Below are positions 1 through 9,686 of a DNA stretch of 64,000 bases, piece by piece. A program made the position numbers and the translations under genes. Each line of letters opens with the position of its first letter. The stretch's first letter is position 1. The stretch comes from a virus. The notes beneath the pieces are model-generated. The model made no database searches, had not been told where the DNA came from, and worked only from the letters and a program-made list of their open reading frames with translations. The stretch covers positions 1 to 64,000 of the IMG/VR virus record IMGVR_UViG_3300030060_004796. One strand, 5' to 3'.

Positions 1-633
1 AGAAAAATTACTTTAAGAGTTGGAAATGATCCAATTTATTTAGATCCTACAGCTGATCCTTATGATCTTATTAAAATATATGCAATTGAAGCTGGTGGAT
101 TTTCTATTGTTGCTCCAAATTTAAGAGATGCAAAAAATACACCTGGCTGTAAATTTTATTTAGATAAACTAGAAGATACAGTAAGTACTAGAACAGAATT
201 ATCTAAACTAAGAAATAGAGCACTTGCTGCATTAACTAATATGTATGATTCAGAAAATACTAAATTATTCTATGTAGCTAAAATATGTGACATGAATAGT
301 ACTCAATATAATAAATCTACAGCTAATGATGTTATCTATGAAGTTATGGATGATTTTATTCATGCTAAAGGTCATGATAGTAATCAAAGAAGATGTGCTG
401 AAAAATTCCTAGAAGTATCAAGATTGAGTATGGAAGATTTGAAACTAAAAGCAATTATTAAAGATGCAAGTGGATATAGTATTATATCTAATAAAGCAGA
501 TGGATGGATTTATTTTGGTTCAGTGAAAATGGGTAAAACTCCAGAAGGATGTTTAGAATGGTTAAAAAATCCATTAAATGAAGAACATCAAATGGGAATG
601 TTAAGTCAAGTAGAATACTACTGGAACATGTAA
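1..633 (+). CDS. Unknown phage virion-module protein, 5' end outside the window
   Basis: The reading frame is open from base 1 to a TAA at 631-633, so about 210 C-terminal residues are visible and the true start lies upstream. The first in-frame Met (base 241) is not taken as the start because the 80 codons before it read as ordinary protein of the same composition. The visible part is mixed alpha/beta and soluble, with no signal peptide, membrane segment or recognisable catalytic motif. It ends 2 bases before the next gene, which codes for a head-tail adaptor-like protein, so it is probably co-transcribed and part of the head or connector module. I do not recognise a family. A portal or terminase would be expected further upstream, but nothing here shows that this is one. 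Confidence 0.75.
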   Translation, partial: RKITLRVGNDPIYLDPTADPYDLIKIYAIEAGGFSIVAPNLRDAKNTPGCKFYLDKLEDTVSTRTELSKLRNRALAALTNMYDSENTKLFYVAKICDMNSTQYNKSTANDVIYEVMDDFIHAKGHDSNQRRCAEKFLEVSRLSMEDLKLKAIIKDASGYSIISNKADGWIYFGSVKMGKTPEGCLEWLKNPLNEEHQMGMLSQVEYYWNM

Positions 634-635
634 TT

Positions 636-1376
636 ATGAATAATACTACACTACAAATAAAATTTAGACAAAGACTTAATAAGCTTGCTAGTAATGACTA
701 TGATAATATAGAATGTTGGCAAATAGTTGAGGCTTTTAATAAAGCACAAATTGAGTGGTGTAGAAGACAATTACATGGAAACAATATGTATAAAGAAGGT
801 GATGAAATGTCTAAAAGACGTATTGATGATCTTCAGCTTTTAGTAACGGATGTTGGTTTGACTTTTAATACTGAGGATACTTATATTGAGTCAACCAATT
901 TTCCAACTAATTATTTAGAATATAAAAGAGTTTCTACTGAAGCATTTACTAAATGTTGTCCTGTAACAGAAACCCCTAATGATCTAAACGGTCCTTTAAC
1001 AAGAGGAAGATCAATGACAGTTTACTTATCTGAAGAAGCTAATGTAGATCTTATAATGAGAGATCCTCTTAAAAGACCTGATTTTGAATGGGGTGAAACA
1101 TACTGTACATTACAAGGTAATAGAATTAGAATATATAGAAGAGATTTTGAAATTGTAAATCCTTTACTTACATATTATAGAAAACCAAGAGACATAGAAA
1201 TAGAAGACTGTGTAGATCCTTATACATTAGTTGCATCTGCAGCAGATGTAGAATGTGAATTCAAAGATGATATAGTTGAATTATTAATTGATGAAGCATG
1301 TTCTATAATTGCAGGAGATATAAATGATGCAAATCAGTATATTAGAGGATCTGGATCAGCAGAAAAAAATAATTAA
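636..1376 (+). CDS. Head-tail adaptor / connector-like protein
   Basis: A 246-aa protein with an N-terminal helical segment (residues 1-70, containing IECWQIVEAFNKAQIEWCRR), a central beta-rich part and a C-terminal helix (KDDIVELLIDEACSIIAGD, about 209-227). An N-terminal helix bundle, a beta sheet with a YYRKP strand, and a closing helix that runs into an acidic tail are typical of the ring or adaptor proteins below the portal in podoviruses. I recognise the general family as a conserved protein of Bacteroidota-infecting phages, normally encoded next to the abundant structural protein, as here. The role in the virion neck is inferred. The gene starts 2 bases after the previous stop and is followed by a 96-base gap with a promoter-like element, so it ends a transcription unit. 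Confidence 0.65.
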   Translation: MNNTTLQIKFRQRLNKLASNDYDNIECWQIVEAFNKAQIEWCRRQLHGNNMYKEGDEMSKRRIDDLQLLVTDVGLTFNTEDTYIESTNFPTNYLEYKRVSTEAFTKCCPVTETPNDLNGPLTRGRSMTVYLSEEANVDLIMRDPLKRPDFEWGETYCTLQGNRIRIYRRDFEIVNPLLTYYRKPRDIEIEDCVDPYTLVASAADVECEFKDDIVELLIDEACSIIAGDINDANQYIRGSGSAEKNN

Positions 1377-1380
1377 TATA

Positions 1381-1410
1381 TTAGTTTAAACAAATAAAAA
1401 GTAGTATATT
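1381..1410 (+). promoter_or_regulatory. Promoter-like element upstream of the abundant structural gene
   Basis: TTAGTT (1381-1386), an 18-base spacer and TATATT (1405-1410) lie about 63 bases before the start at 1473. The same TATATTAT core recurs in the gaps at 2996, 6030 and 28365. It resembles a sigma70-type promoter more than the Bacteroidota TTTG/TAnnTTTG type. There is no experimental support; the shared motif and its position in true gaps are the evidence. Confidence 0.4.
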
Positions 1411-1472
1411 ATTTATGTATATCAATATCAATATTAATCAGTTGGGGTAAAACCTAACACAAAACAAAAATT

Positions 1473-2912
1473 ATGGCTTATTTTAATCATGCGTTTGCTA
1501 AAGCTTTTTATGCTGCAACGCACAATCAAACAACTACAGAGACTACTGCTGACTTAGGTGGAGCAGCTGGAACTGACTTAGGAGAATTTGCAATTGCTGA
1601 TTCTGGTTATAAGATTATGAATGCTGTAGGAGTAGCTGCACATGCAGGTGGATTCTATTTAGCGCAATCATCTTTCCAGACTTCTGATACAATTGGAAAC
1701 AATCCAGGACACGGAGGATACTCTGAGTCTCACAAATCAAAAATGATCCTTAAGAAATATATCTCTGATATGTGGATTACGGATTGTGTAAATGAGGCTG
1801 CTACAGTTTATGAATTAACAGTTAAACCAACAGTAGCAACAGGTTCAGATTCACAATCATGTTTCCCATGTGGATCAGATCCTATTTTAAGAGTGGATAT
1901 TAAAGGTACTGCGGCATTAAGATTATTAAATCACAATGCTTATCAATCTTTATCAGGTTCTTTACCAATGTTTGGATCTGACTCTGTAACAGCTGCTGCT
2001 ACAGAACCAACTAATGGTGTAGATATGTGTTGCGTACCACAAGATGCAACTCACGTTGGTATTGCTCCATCTATTGTTGCTCTTAACTGGGTAGATCAAT
2101 TTAACAACGATCCTATTTTAAGTAAATTAGGAGTTGCTAAATTACAGAATAATAGAACTGGTGCAGCAACTACTTGGGATAATACAACTGCTGCAAACTT
2201 AACTGCAATTTATGCAGGTGGTGCAAGAGGTGTAACATCTGCTGGTGGTGCTGGTGCACAAACATTTACAGCTATTGCTTCAGGTGCTACAGGTTACTTT
2301 AGTGCTAATCAGTTTAAAGTTGTTATTTCTCTTTACACTAGTTGTGAACTACAAACTCAATTTTCTTCTTGTTCATTTGATACAAGAGACTTCTACTTAA
2401 TGGGAGGTCTTAAAGTATCTGCTGATTTACAAGATGAGGTAGGTCAACCATGTGTTGCTTGCCAAGGATATGTAGTAGGAGAAGAAGCAACTACATTTAA
2501 GCAACGTAGAACATCTTCTGATACAGCAATCAATGATATTCTTTTAACTGAAAACTACAGACAATCTCCTTATAACCAAGGAAACAGAGACTCTAGTAGA
2601 TTTAGAGAGCAAGAAGGAATGTCAGGAATTATTGGTGAATTAGGTAGAGATGCTACTACAAGTTCTTGTAATGGTGCGTTTAGAGTTTATCACTTATTGC
2701 ACAATGTGCCTAGATTTAACAATCCTTCTGGAGTGTTTGATAATGATCAATATCACTACAAAGTATATGTTAAATGTGCTAGTTCATCAGTAATTGCATC
2801 TTTGGATACTGATTGGTTAGCAATTGCAATTGATGCAGGAATACACAAACTTGATGGTTCAGGTATTGTTACATCAGCTGCAGATCTAGTTGACAAAGGT
2901 GGTGACTACTAA
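1473..2912 (+). CDS. Abundant virion structural protein, probable major capsid protein
   Basis: A 479-aa, Cys-containing, beta-rich protein without signal peptide or membrane segment. It begins MAYFNHAF and carries a C-terminal stretch HNVPRFNNPSGVFDNDQYHY (about 410-429) that I associate with a major structural protein of uncultured Bacteroidota phages. Its length suits a HK97-fold major capsid protein of the crAss-like type. It is alone between a promoter-like element and a strong intrinsic terminator, as expected for a very highly expressed virion protein. It stands just downstream of an adaptor-like gene and upstream of the fibre genes. It could instead be a major tail tube protein, but no sheath, tape-measure or baseplate genes accompany it. 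The start follows an A-rich leader with no Shine-Dalgarno sequence. Assignment as capsid protein is inference; that it is an abundant structural protein is more secure. Confidence 0.6.
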   Translation: MAYFNHAFAKAFYAATHNQTTTETTADLGGAAGTDLGEFAIADSGYKIMNAVGVAAHAGGFYLAQSSFQTSDTIGNNPGHGGYSESHKSKMILKKYISDMWITDCVNEAATVYELTVKPTVATGSDSQSCFPCGSDPILRVDIKGTAALRLLNHNAYQSLSGSLPMFGSDSVTAAATEPTNGVDMCCVPQDATHVGIAPSIVALNWVDQFNNDPILSKLGVAKLQNNRTGAATTWDNTTAANLTAIYAGGARGVTSAGGAGAQTFTAIASGATGYFSANQFKVVISLYTSCELQTQFSSCSFDTRDFYLMGGLKVSADLQDEVGQPCVACQGYVVGEEATTFKQRRTSSDTAINDILLTENYRQSPYNQGNRDSSRFREQEGMSGIIGELGRDATTSSCNGAFRVYHLLHNVPRFNNPSGVFDNDQYHYKVYVKCASSSVIASLDTDWLAIAIDAGIHKLDGSGIVTSAADLVDKGGDY

Positions 2913-2943
2913 TAGTTAACACTCTATATACATAGATTAAGAA

Positions 2944-2970
2944 GGGGGCAGAAAAATCTGCTCCCTTTTT
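2944..2970 (+). terminator. Intrinsic terminator after the structural gene
   Basis: An 8-bp stem (GGGGGCAG at 2944-2951 with CTGCTCCC at 2958-2965, one G-T wobble) with a six-base AAAAAT loop is followed at once by TTTTT (2966-2970). This is the clearest rho-independent terminator in the window and isolates the preceding gene as a single-gene transcript. Confidence 0.85.
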
Positions 2971-2994
2971 ATTTCTTTTAATCAAGTAAATTTT

Positions 2995-3003
2995 GTATAT
3001 TAT
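2995..3003 (+). promoter_or_regulatory. Promoter-like GTATATTAT element
   Basis: The sequence GTATATTAT sits in the short gap after the terminator, 35 bases before the start at 3038. The same core occurs in other gaps of the window. No convincing -35 hexamer is visible (TTCTTT at 17-base spacing is weak). A promoter is expected here because the preceding terminator would otherwise silence the next gene. Confidence 0.4.
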
Positions 3004-3037
3004 TAGTGAATAGTATACTTATTTAAACATATAGCAT

Positions 3038-3586
3038 ATGGCTTCCAAACACATTTTAAGCTTAGATGTCATTGAAACTGCAAATTGCTCAGTATTAAAT
3101 GTTGTTGATACAAGCGTTTATTCTGATCAATTGCCAGTCACATGTCCAGAGCTGCTTATTACTCCTCCAGGTTTTAATGCTCCTGTATTAATAGAAGTAC
3201 AGGAAGGTTTTAATTTACCATTAAACACATGTTCATTAGGAATTCAAACTACTAGTTGTAATACCTCAATAAACACATTACCTGATGGAATATATATCAT
3301 AAAATATCAGGTGGCTCCTTCTGATAAAGTATACGTAGAATATAATCATCTAAGAACCACAGAACTACTAAGCACATACTATCAAAAACTATGTGACCTA
3401 GATGTACAACCATGTGAACCTTCTTCTACTAGAAAAGATCTATTAGCAGAAATGTATTATATAAGAACATTAATTGATGCAGCTAAAGCAAAAGTAGAGT
3501 ATTGTCAAAGTCCAAATGAAGGAATGGAACTTTATAATTTTGCAAAAAAGAAATTGAAGAAAATAACATGTGATATATGTTGTTAA
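3038..3586 (+). CDS. Conserved virion-associated protein of Bacteroidota phages, function unknown
   Basis: A 182-aa protein with an N-terminal beta-sandwich-like part (1-105) and a helical C-terminal part (105-180). It has 13 cysteines, some paired near the C-terminus (CDICC). The segment VEYNHLRTTELLSTYYQKLC (about 99-118) is characteristic of a family seen next to fibre genes in flavobacterial phages. A beta domain followed by helices suggests an attachment or joining protein between neck and fibres. It is followed 11 bases later by the fibre gene, so it is probably co-transcribed. No catalytic motif is visible. The role is inferred from context only. Confidence 0.65.
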   Translation: MASKHILSLDVIETANCSVLNVVDTSVYSDQLPVTCPELLITPPGFNAPVLIEVQEGFNLPLNTCSLGIQTTSCNTSINTLPDGIYIIKYQVAPSDKVYVEYNHLRTTELLSTYYQKLCDLDVQPCEPSSTRKDLLAEMYYIRTLIDAAKAKVEYCQSPNEGMELYNFAKKKLKKITCDICC

Positions 3587-3597
3587 GATCTTAAGTT

Positions 3598-5976
3598 ATG
3601 GCTAAGAAAAAAACACATGAAGAGCAGGTAAAGCAAATTAATGTAAAACAATTATTTGCTGATAAGGTGTATAAAAAAATGAGGGCTGATAGATATGGTC
3701 TTACATTTTGCTGCCCAAATGACTTAGAAAAAATAAACATTAAGAATTATACTTGTAATTGGCAAGATCTTAAAGTAATTCAATATGATGAATCATTTAC
3801 ACAAACAATGATTCAAGATCCAGGTATTCAATTATGTGCACCTCCTTCAGTTTTAAATCCACAAACAGGTTTATGTGAATCATCAGTAACTGCAACTACA
3901 GTTGGTACAAACACATATTCACAAGCAAATGCTGAACCAAACGGAACACCTACTCCAGTAACTGCTGAAAATGTATGGAGATTTGGTAAAGAATGTCCTA
4001 TTATATTTTCAATGCCAACAGCTACAGATGGTTCAGGTTCTAATCCAGAGTTTATTGGAAATAGTTCAGCTGAATTAGGAGGTGGAAGTTGGTGGATAAC
4101 ATATGATGCTAGAGACGGTAGTTCAACTGGTGGAGTTAATGGTCCTCAACATAATCCATTATATCATCAAGGTGTAACAGAAACTAGTTTAATAAATGCT
4201 TTAGCTAAAGCACCACCAACAGGGTGGCCAGGTAATACAACATTAGAATTTGCTGTTCCTATTACTGTACCTGTAACAAAAAATTATTATGTATTATTAG
4301 CTGCAGACAACCACTATGGTATGTCACTTGATGGTACACCTATAATTACATCATCTGATGCTGTTACAGCAAAAAATATGACATGTTTAGCTTCAGGGCT
4401 TGGTTCTAATTGTAATGTAGTTAATTTACCTTCTAATTGTAATAAACAATATACAGGAGGCGGATACCCAAATAATTATGGATATATAAGAGCTTGGTTA
4501 TATGAAATTAGAATAACAGCTGGCTGTCATAACCTTGTACTAAAAGGAATTAATGATGGTGCTAACGGTATGTTTGCTTTTATGGTGTTAGATAATACAA
4601 GAGCAGAAATTATAGCCTCTACTTCAAGAGATGATTTAACTGAAATTGCTTCATCTGATCAAGTTAATAATTTCTATAGTAATATAAGTGCAACTATTCC
4701 ATGGTCATGTACACCGCCTGCAGTATTATATACTGGTGCACCATATTCAGCAAGTTGTCCAGGATGTCAAACACAAACCTCTACTACAACATATGAATGT
4801 CCTCCAGGATTTACACTTAATACTAATACAAATTTATGTGAAGGTGTTGTTGAAGGTTGTGATACAGAAACATTAATGATACTTGTTGTAAATCAAAATG
4901 GAGATCCAATGCCAAATTATGACATTGTATTTGATGGAGGTAATTATACAACAAATGATTTAGGTGAATTAGTAATTGTAGTTGAAAACGCTTCTGTAAA
5001 TACTACACATACATTTAATATTTCATGTATATGTATAACTACAAGTGGAGGATGTGCTATTCAACAAATTGATATTGTTGTTACAGATCCTGATATTGAA
5101 ACATGTGAATATCCTGATTTACCTTGTGAGTGTGTTGCACCATCATTTTTATCAGAAATATTTAAATCTCCAAATATGACGGTATCATTTACAGATGCAA
5201 ATTTTGCAGCTGGAAATACTGTTACAGCAACATCATATACTTTAGCTTGGAGACTTAAAGGAACAACTACTTGGGGTCCATGGAATGAAATTACAGGATT
5301 AACAATGGATCCATTAACAGGAGTAATATCATATAACTTCTTAGCTTTAGATCCAGGATTTTATGAATATAAAATAAAAAGTATTTGTGATGATTCAGAA
5401 TCAGCTTGGTCAGCACTAAATCCATTTATAATACCAGAAAGACCTGTAGATGTAACAGGATGTATAGATGAAAAAGCTGATAATTATAATCCTTTAGCAA
5501 CTACAGCTTGTGATAATTGTTGTACTTATACTGTTTATGGTTGTACAGATCCAACAGCTATAAATTATTATGGAACTGTTCCATCAAATACTACCTTAAT
5601 TGATAATGGTTCTTGTTATTATAATTGTTTAGCGTGTACTGCAATGGGTGCTATTACTACAGTTCCTGGATGTTGTGATTCAGCAGCTTCTAATTATAAT
5701 CCTGCTGCAACATGTGACGATGGTTCTTGTATCCCTATTTTCTATGGATGTATAGATCCAAGTGCGGCTAATTATACTTCAAACCCTAATGTTATACATG
5801 ATGGAAGTTGTGTATGGATTGGATGTACAGATCCTAATTATCAATGGTGTTCTGAGTATATAGGACCTGCAGGACCAGCACCATCACCAACAGGGTTTAT
5901 AGATCCAATAACAGGACAGGTATTAATGGGTACTAATATAGATAATGGAGCATGTAGTAATTGTTATCAATCCTAA
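3598..5976 (+). CDS. Multidomain Cys-rich tail or head fibre with five GCxDxxAxNY...DGSC repeats
   Basis: A 792-aa mosaic. Residues 1-60 are a short conserved N-terminal segment (RYGLTFCCPNDLE) that is probably the virion anchor. Cys loops of CPPGF type lie near C80 and C401. About 218-340 form a beta sandwich resembling PA14 or carbohydrate-binding domains (AADNHYGMSLDGTPI). About 424-500 resemble a carboxypeptidase-regulatory/Ig-like domain (NGDPMPNYDIVF, TTNDLGELVI). About 520-620 form an FN3 domain. From 621 to the end are five Cys repeats on the pattern GCxDxxAxNYxPxA...DGSC, known from secreted and surface adhesins of Bacteroidota. These features support a receptor-binding or decoration fibre. 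The repeat type suggests exchange with hosts. There is no signal peptide, as expected for a virion protein. A short + ORF at 4688-4876 is an out-of-frame shadow. Confidence 0.75.
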   Translation: MAKKKTHEEQVKQINVKQLFADKVYKKMRADRYGLTFCCPNDLEKINIKNYTCNWQDLKVIQYDESFTQTMIQDPGIQLCAPPSVLNPQTGLCESSVTATTVGTNTYSQANAEPNGTPTPVTAENVWRFGKECPIIFSMPTATDGSGSNPEFIGNSSAELGGGSWWITYDARDGSSTGGVNGPQHNPLYHQGVTETSLINALAKAPPTGWPGNTTLEFAVPITVPVTKNYYVLLAADNHYGMSLDGTPIITSSDAVTAKNMTCLASGLGSNCNVVNLPSNCNKQYTGGGYPNNYGYIRAWLYEIRITAGCHNLVLKGINDGANGMFAFMVLDNTRAEIIASTSRDDLTEIASSDQVNNFYSNISATIPWSCTPPAVLYTGAPYSASCPGCQTQTSTTTYECPPGFTLNTNTNLCEGVVEGCDTETLMILVVNQNGDPMPNYDIVFDGGNYTTNDLGELVIVVENASVNTTHTFNISCICITTSGGCAIQQIDIVVTDPDIETCEYPDLPCECVAPSFLSEIFKSPNMTVSFTDANFAAGNTVTATSYTLAWRLKGTTTWGPWNEITGLTMDPLTGVISYNFLALDPGFYEYKIKSICDDSESAWSALNPFIIPERPVDVTGCIDEKADNYNPLATTACDNCCTYTVYGCTDPTAINYYGTVPSNTTLIDNGSCYYNCLACTAMGAITTVPGCCDSAASNYNPAATCDDGSCIPIFYGCIDPSAANYTSNPNVIHDGSCVWIGCTDPNYQWCSEYIGPAGPAPSPTGFIDPITGQVLMGTNIDNGACSNCYQS

Positions 5977-6006
5977 TAATATTAAATGAGAAACAAAATG
6001 AATAAC

Positions 6007-6040
6007 TTGGTTGTATCATAAAAAATCTGTATATTATAAT
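6007..6040 (+). promoter_or_regulatory. Promoter-like element before the 1201-aa fibre gene
   Basis: TTGGTT (6007-6012), a 17-base spacer and TATATT (6030-6035) are visible. An overlapping alternative is TTGTAT (6011-6016), 18 bases and a perfect TATAAT (6035-6040). The start at 6081 lies about 40 bases downstream. It is the best sigma70-like match in the window and shares the GTATATTAT core with the other gaps. Confidence 0.5.
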
Positions 6041-6080
6041 GTATACATGTATTTAATACAACTACAAAGAAAAAATATTT

Positions 6081-9000
6081 ATGATTCCTAATAAATCAAA
6101 TACAACAAACGGATGTGATAATACATCTTCAAATTGTGTAATTTGGCAAGGTCCAGATCTTCCGTGTGTTAATGTCTGTAATGGTGATACCATTAGTGAC
6201 ATACTTGCAAAAATGTGTGAAGTATTAATTAATACTACAAGCACAAGTACAGGTGTAGATATTTCAACTATTAATCAATTATGTTTAGAAGAAACATACG
6301 GTGTTGCAAATAATGTACAAGGATTAATTCAAAACATAATTACTGAAGTATGTACAATAAATAACCATCCGGGTACTGATCCTTGTTCTTGTGTTATACC
6401 TTTACCTCCTTGTTTGCAGTATAGAGATGAACAAGGTAATTTTATATCAACTCTTCCATTACATGATCCTAATACAGGAACTGGATATGCAGTAATGTTA
6501 GCAAATAATATTTGTGCTAATATAGCTGCAATTGACCAACTTCAAAATGCTTCAACAGGTCATGAGGGTAGAATTGTTGCATTAGAAAAGCGTCCAGCAG
6601 GAGAAAGATATATAGCACCAAAAGTAGTTCCAAGTTTTGTTGGAAAAGTTGGTGTACCATCATCATTAGAAAATGTATTAAGATTAACAGAAGAATCAGT
6701 TGGAGAATTACAAAGAGCAACAGGATCACCAACAGCAATAAGTAATGCATTAAATGTTGCACCAAACCTTAACGGTAGAGATAGATTAAGCGGTAAAGGT
6801 ACAATGTCAGCAATAGCTCAATGGAATAATAATGCTATAAACATGGCACAATCATTCCAAAACTTGTGGATCACAATGAATGACACAAGAAATGCTGTTC
6901 AAAGTATAAAAGAAACTGTGGCAAATCCATTATGTGGAGATGTAACTTTTGATGTAAAAGGACATATAAATAGAAATGCAGAAGGTGCTTTTGTAGCTAT
7001 CAGTTTAGATTTTACAGATACATCTATTCCAACTGATTATACAAGTTGTGATAGCAGAGGAACTAAAGTAACAATTACTGATTCATCTTTAAACTCAATA
7101 GTAAAATATGTAGATGTAGTACAATTTTATCAAAACAATGGTGTATTTGGATTAGCTACTGGTGAAATGGGTAATTTAGATTTAGGAAGTAATTATTCAG
7201 TTAAAGTAGAATTCTGTGTATCAAATGGAGAAAATCAATGTTCTGAAATTTATCCTTTTACAATAGATAATGAATTACAATGTCCTAACTTAGATATAGG
7301 AACTGTAACAGCAGATACAATACCTTTTTCTATTAGTGGTGTAAGAATACCATCAGGTAAAGGTCATACATTATCTGTTGTTTTAAAAAGTAGTGCTGGT
7401 TCTGTAATAGATTCAAGATCATTTTCTACTTTTAGTTCAGGAGTAAGTGGAAACTTTACTAATCTTGTAGGATCTACATCATATCAAATAACAGTGGAAA
7501 TACAAAGAAGTGGTAGTTCAACCCCAATTGTATGTGCAACATCTACTGTTTCAACAACAGCTCCAGCATGTGCACATGAACATAAAATACCAGCAACAAC
7601 TGGTTGGTTTACATCAACAACGGCTGAAACAAATTTACAACAAGGTGCAAATACAATTGAAATTGCATCATATAATGATGGTGTAACTCAGACTAAATGG
7701 AAAGTAGGTTTTGATACAACTAATACCCCAATTGTTACACAACAAAGTGGATATACGGATGTATCAGGATGGAATCATGCAGGAAGTTTTTTAGCTAATG
7801 AATACTCTACTGCAGCATTAGTAATAGGAGGTCTTGCAACATCTCCTTTAGTGCCAAGCGGAATTACTAGAGCTGATAAAGAAAGTGGATGGAAATATAT
7901 GGGAAGTTTAATGTCTCCAAATAGTACACTATTATATATTTATGCAAGTATTGACACATCAAGTCATACAGTTAATGATGTAATATTTGCATGTAATTGT
8001 ACGGGACTATATATAGATACTCCACAACCAGTATTTTATACTAAAATTGGAGGAAGTGTTGTAACAGAAATTGATGCTATAGGATATACTGAAGGTGATG
8101 AAGGTTACACATGGTCAATAACTTCACAACCTTCTCATGGTACAGTAAGTAGTGTGGGTGGGTATCCAACAAAAAGTAAAACAAAATACTTGTATGGTCA
8201 AAATGGAGACAATATGATTTCTGATTCATTTACTGTTTCATTAACTAATCAGTGTGGACAAGTTGTATCAAATAAAATTGTATCAATATTACCAGCAAAA
8301 CCAATTAGATATACAACTTCAGAAATTGTAGTATTCTTTGATACTACAACAATGACGACAACTAGAGCTAATACTATTAAAGCATCATTTCTTGATACTA
8401 TAAATCAAATGAGTTCTAGCTCACCAACACCTAATATATATTTTATTGCTGTTCAAGGAACAAATGCTGGAGATTATTTAAAACATCCAAAAGGATTAGT
8501 TGAAAGAATTAATGGAAATACAGAATATAGTGCAGGTAATAAATCAATAGATATACCAACCGTTGGAGCTTGGTATACAGATGTTATGGCAAGTGGTGCT
8601 ACATTACCAGCTTGGTTCACAGGATCAACTAATGTGTTCCCACCAGATATTAAAATAATATCTTTTGTTAATAAAATGAGTTCTACATCAGGAGCATATA
8701 CAAGTGCTACAACGGTTCCAGTTGTACCGTCTTGGGCTGGATTTGGACCTACAACTTCTAACTGGGCTAATCCACATTTATATTCAGAAGATTATGCTTG
8801 TATTTCTGACATGTTACCTTCAAGTATTCCAACAACAGGTAATAGACAACCTTGGACTGTACTTGTACAAGCTATATCAGCTATCCCTTGGACTACTGGT
8901 AGTATTCCATTTACGTTTGACCAGGTTGTTATACCTATAATTCAAGATTCAGCAGGAACATCAGCTGTAGCGGCATTACAACAAGCAACGGCTATTAATG

Positions 9001-9686
9001 GAGAAGATTTATTAACTCCACAAGAACTTGGAGGTCAAAAATTTGGATTAAGAGAATATGGATTTGATGGAGCTTCAGGTATAAATATTAATGAGTATTT
9101 AAATTCTGCAGCAACAGGTACACCATTACCATATAGTGGAACTACATCATCTTCAGGAGGAGGTATTGCATTAACAATTCAAGGATTAAAAGATCTTACT
9201 AGTAGTAGTATAATATCTCATAATTACTTTGAAAATAATGATGACTTTAATACTACAACTAATACTAAAATATTAGGATTTATAAGAGGAATGTTTGGAA
9301 TGGATCAAGATGGAAGTGGTCAACCTACAAATAAAGGATTTGGATATATAGGAGGAAAGGGAACTTTATTTGGAATTAGTGATGTAGCAGGTGCACCAGG
9401 TCGTGCTGCTGCATGTGTTAATGCCAACCCTGGAGTGGTTAGCATATATACATCTGCTGGAGTTGATACTTCAGGTGGTTCTGCAGATTGTTTTAGTTCT
9501 ATTGCAGAAAGTAGAGCATATCTTTCTCCAACAGCAGCAGCAAATAATATAGCAGGTATTGAGGAACTTACTAATGATAGATGGTACGCTATTAATCCTG
9601 GAACAGGAAGTGTAAGTTATATTGCTCAATATAAAACAACAGCAGTAGTAGGTAAACATTGGACAGGTATAACGCAATGTACATAA
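6081..9686 (+). CDS. Large tail fibre / adhesin with Ig-like domains and a degenerate VWA-like domain
   Basis: A 1201-aa protein. The N-terminus has a conserved anchor-like motif (NCVIWQGPDLPCVNVCNGDT, about 18-37) that I associate with fibre proteins of Bacteroidota phages. Residues about 401-490 form an FN3/Ig-like sandwich. Further beta-rich segments follow to about 745. Residues about 747-1000 look like a VWA fold (EIVVFFDTTTM, then IKIISFVNK), but the metal-site motif DxSxS is replaced by D754-T-T-T-M758, so metal binding is doubtful. A Gly/Ala-rich C-terminal part ends in a small Cys module (DRWYAINPGTG). It is followed 19 bases later by a small FN3 protein and shares a transcript with it. 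The likely role is host attachment; the VWA call is inference from pattern. Confidence 0.7.
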   Translation: MIPNKSNTTNGCDNTSSNCVIWQGPDLPCVNVCNGDTISDILAKMCEVLINTTSTSTGVDISTINQLCLEETYGVANNVQGLIQNIITEVCTINNHPGTDPCSCVIPLPPCLQYRDEQGNFISTLPLHDPNTGTGYAVMLANNICANIAAIDQLQNASTGHEGRIVALEKRPAGERYIAPKVVPSFVGKVGVPSSLENVLRLTEESVGELQRATGSPTAISNALNVAPNLNGRDRLSGKGTMSAIAQWNNNAINMAQSFQNLWITMNDTRNAVQSIKETVANPLCGDVTFDVKGHINRNAEGAFVAISLDFTDTSIPTDYTSCDSRGTKVTITDSSLNSIVKYVDVVQFYQNNGVFGLATGEMGNLDLGSNYSVKVEFCVSNGENQCSEIYPFTIDNELQCPNLDIGTVTADTIPFSISGVRIPSGKGHTLSVVLKSSAGSVIDSRSFSTFSSGVSGNFTNLVGSTSYQITVEIQRSGSSTPIVCATSTVSTTAPACAHEHKIPATTGWFTSTTAETNLQQGANTIEIASYNDGVTQTKWKVGFDTTNTPIVTQQSGYTDVSGWNHAGSFLANEYSTAALVIGGLATSPLVPSGITRADKESGWKYMGSLMSPNSTLLYIYASIDTSSHTVNDVIFACNCTGLYIDTPQPVFYTKIGGSVVTEIDAIGYTEGDEGYTWSITSQPSHGTVSSVGGYPTKSKTKYLYGQNGDNMISDSFTVSLTNQCGQVVSNKIVSILPAKPIRYTTSEIVVFFDTTTMTTTRANTIKASFLDTINQMSSSSPTPNIYFIAVQGTNAGDYLKHPKGLVERINGNTEYSAGNKSIDIPTVGAWYTDVMASGATLPAWFTGSTNVFPPDIKIISFVNKMSSTSGAYTSATTVPVVPSWAGFGPTTSNWANPHLYSEDYACISDMLPSSIPTTGNRQPWTVLVQAISAIPWTTGSIPFTFDQVVIPIIQDSAGTSAVAALQQATAINGEDLLTPQELGGQKFGLREYGFDGASGININEYLNSAATGTPLPYSGTTSSSGGGIALTIQGLKDLTSSSIISHNYFENNDDFNTTTNTKILGFIRGMFGMDQDGSGQPTNKGFGYIGGKGTLFGISDVAGAPGRAAACVNANPGVVSIYTSAGVDTSGGSADCFSSIAESRAYLSPTAAANNIAGIEELTNDRWYAINPGTGSVSYIAQYKTTAVVGKHWTGITQCT

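Noticed and set aside
241-633. Complete gene starting at the ATG at 241
   Set aside because: The same frame is open with normal protein-like composition back to base 1, so this is the end of a longer gene.
1473-2912. Contractile tail sheath
   Set aside because: No tail tube partner, tape measure or baseplate genes are visible, and the flanking genes fit a short-tailed phage.
9000-9686. Variable region of a diversity-generating retroelement in the fibre C-terminus
   Set aside because: No reverse transcriptase and no template-repeat copy of this region are visible in the window.
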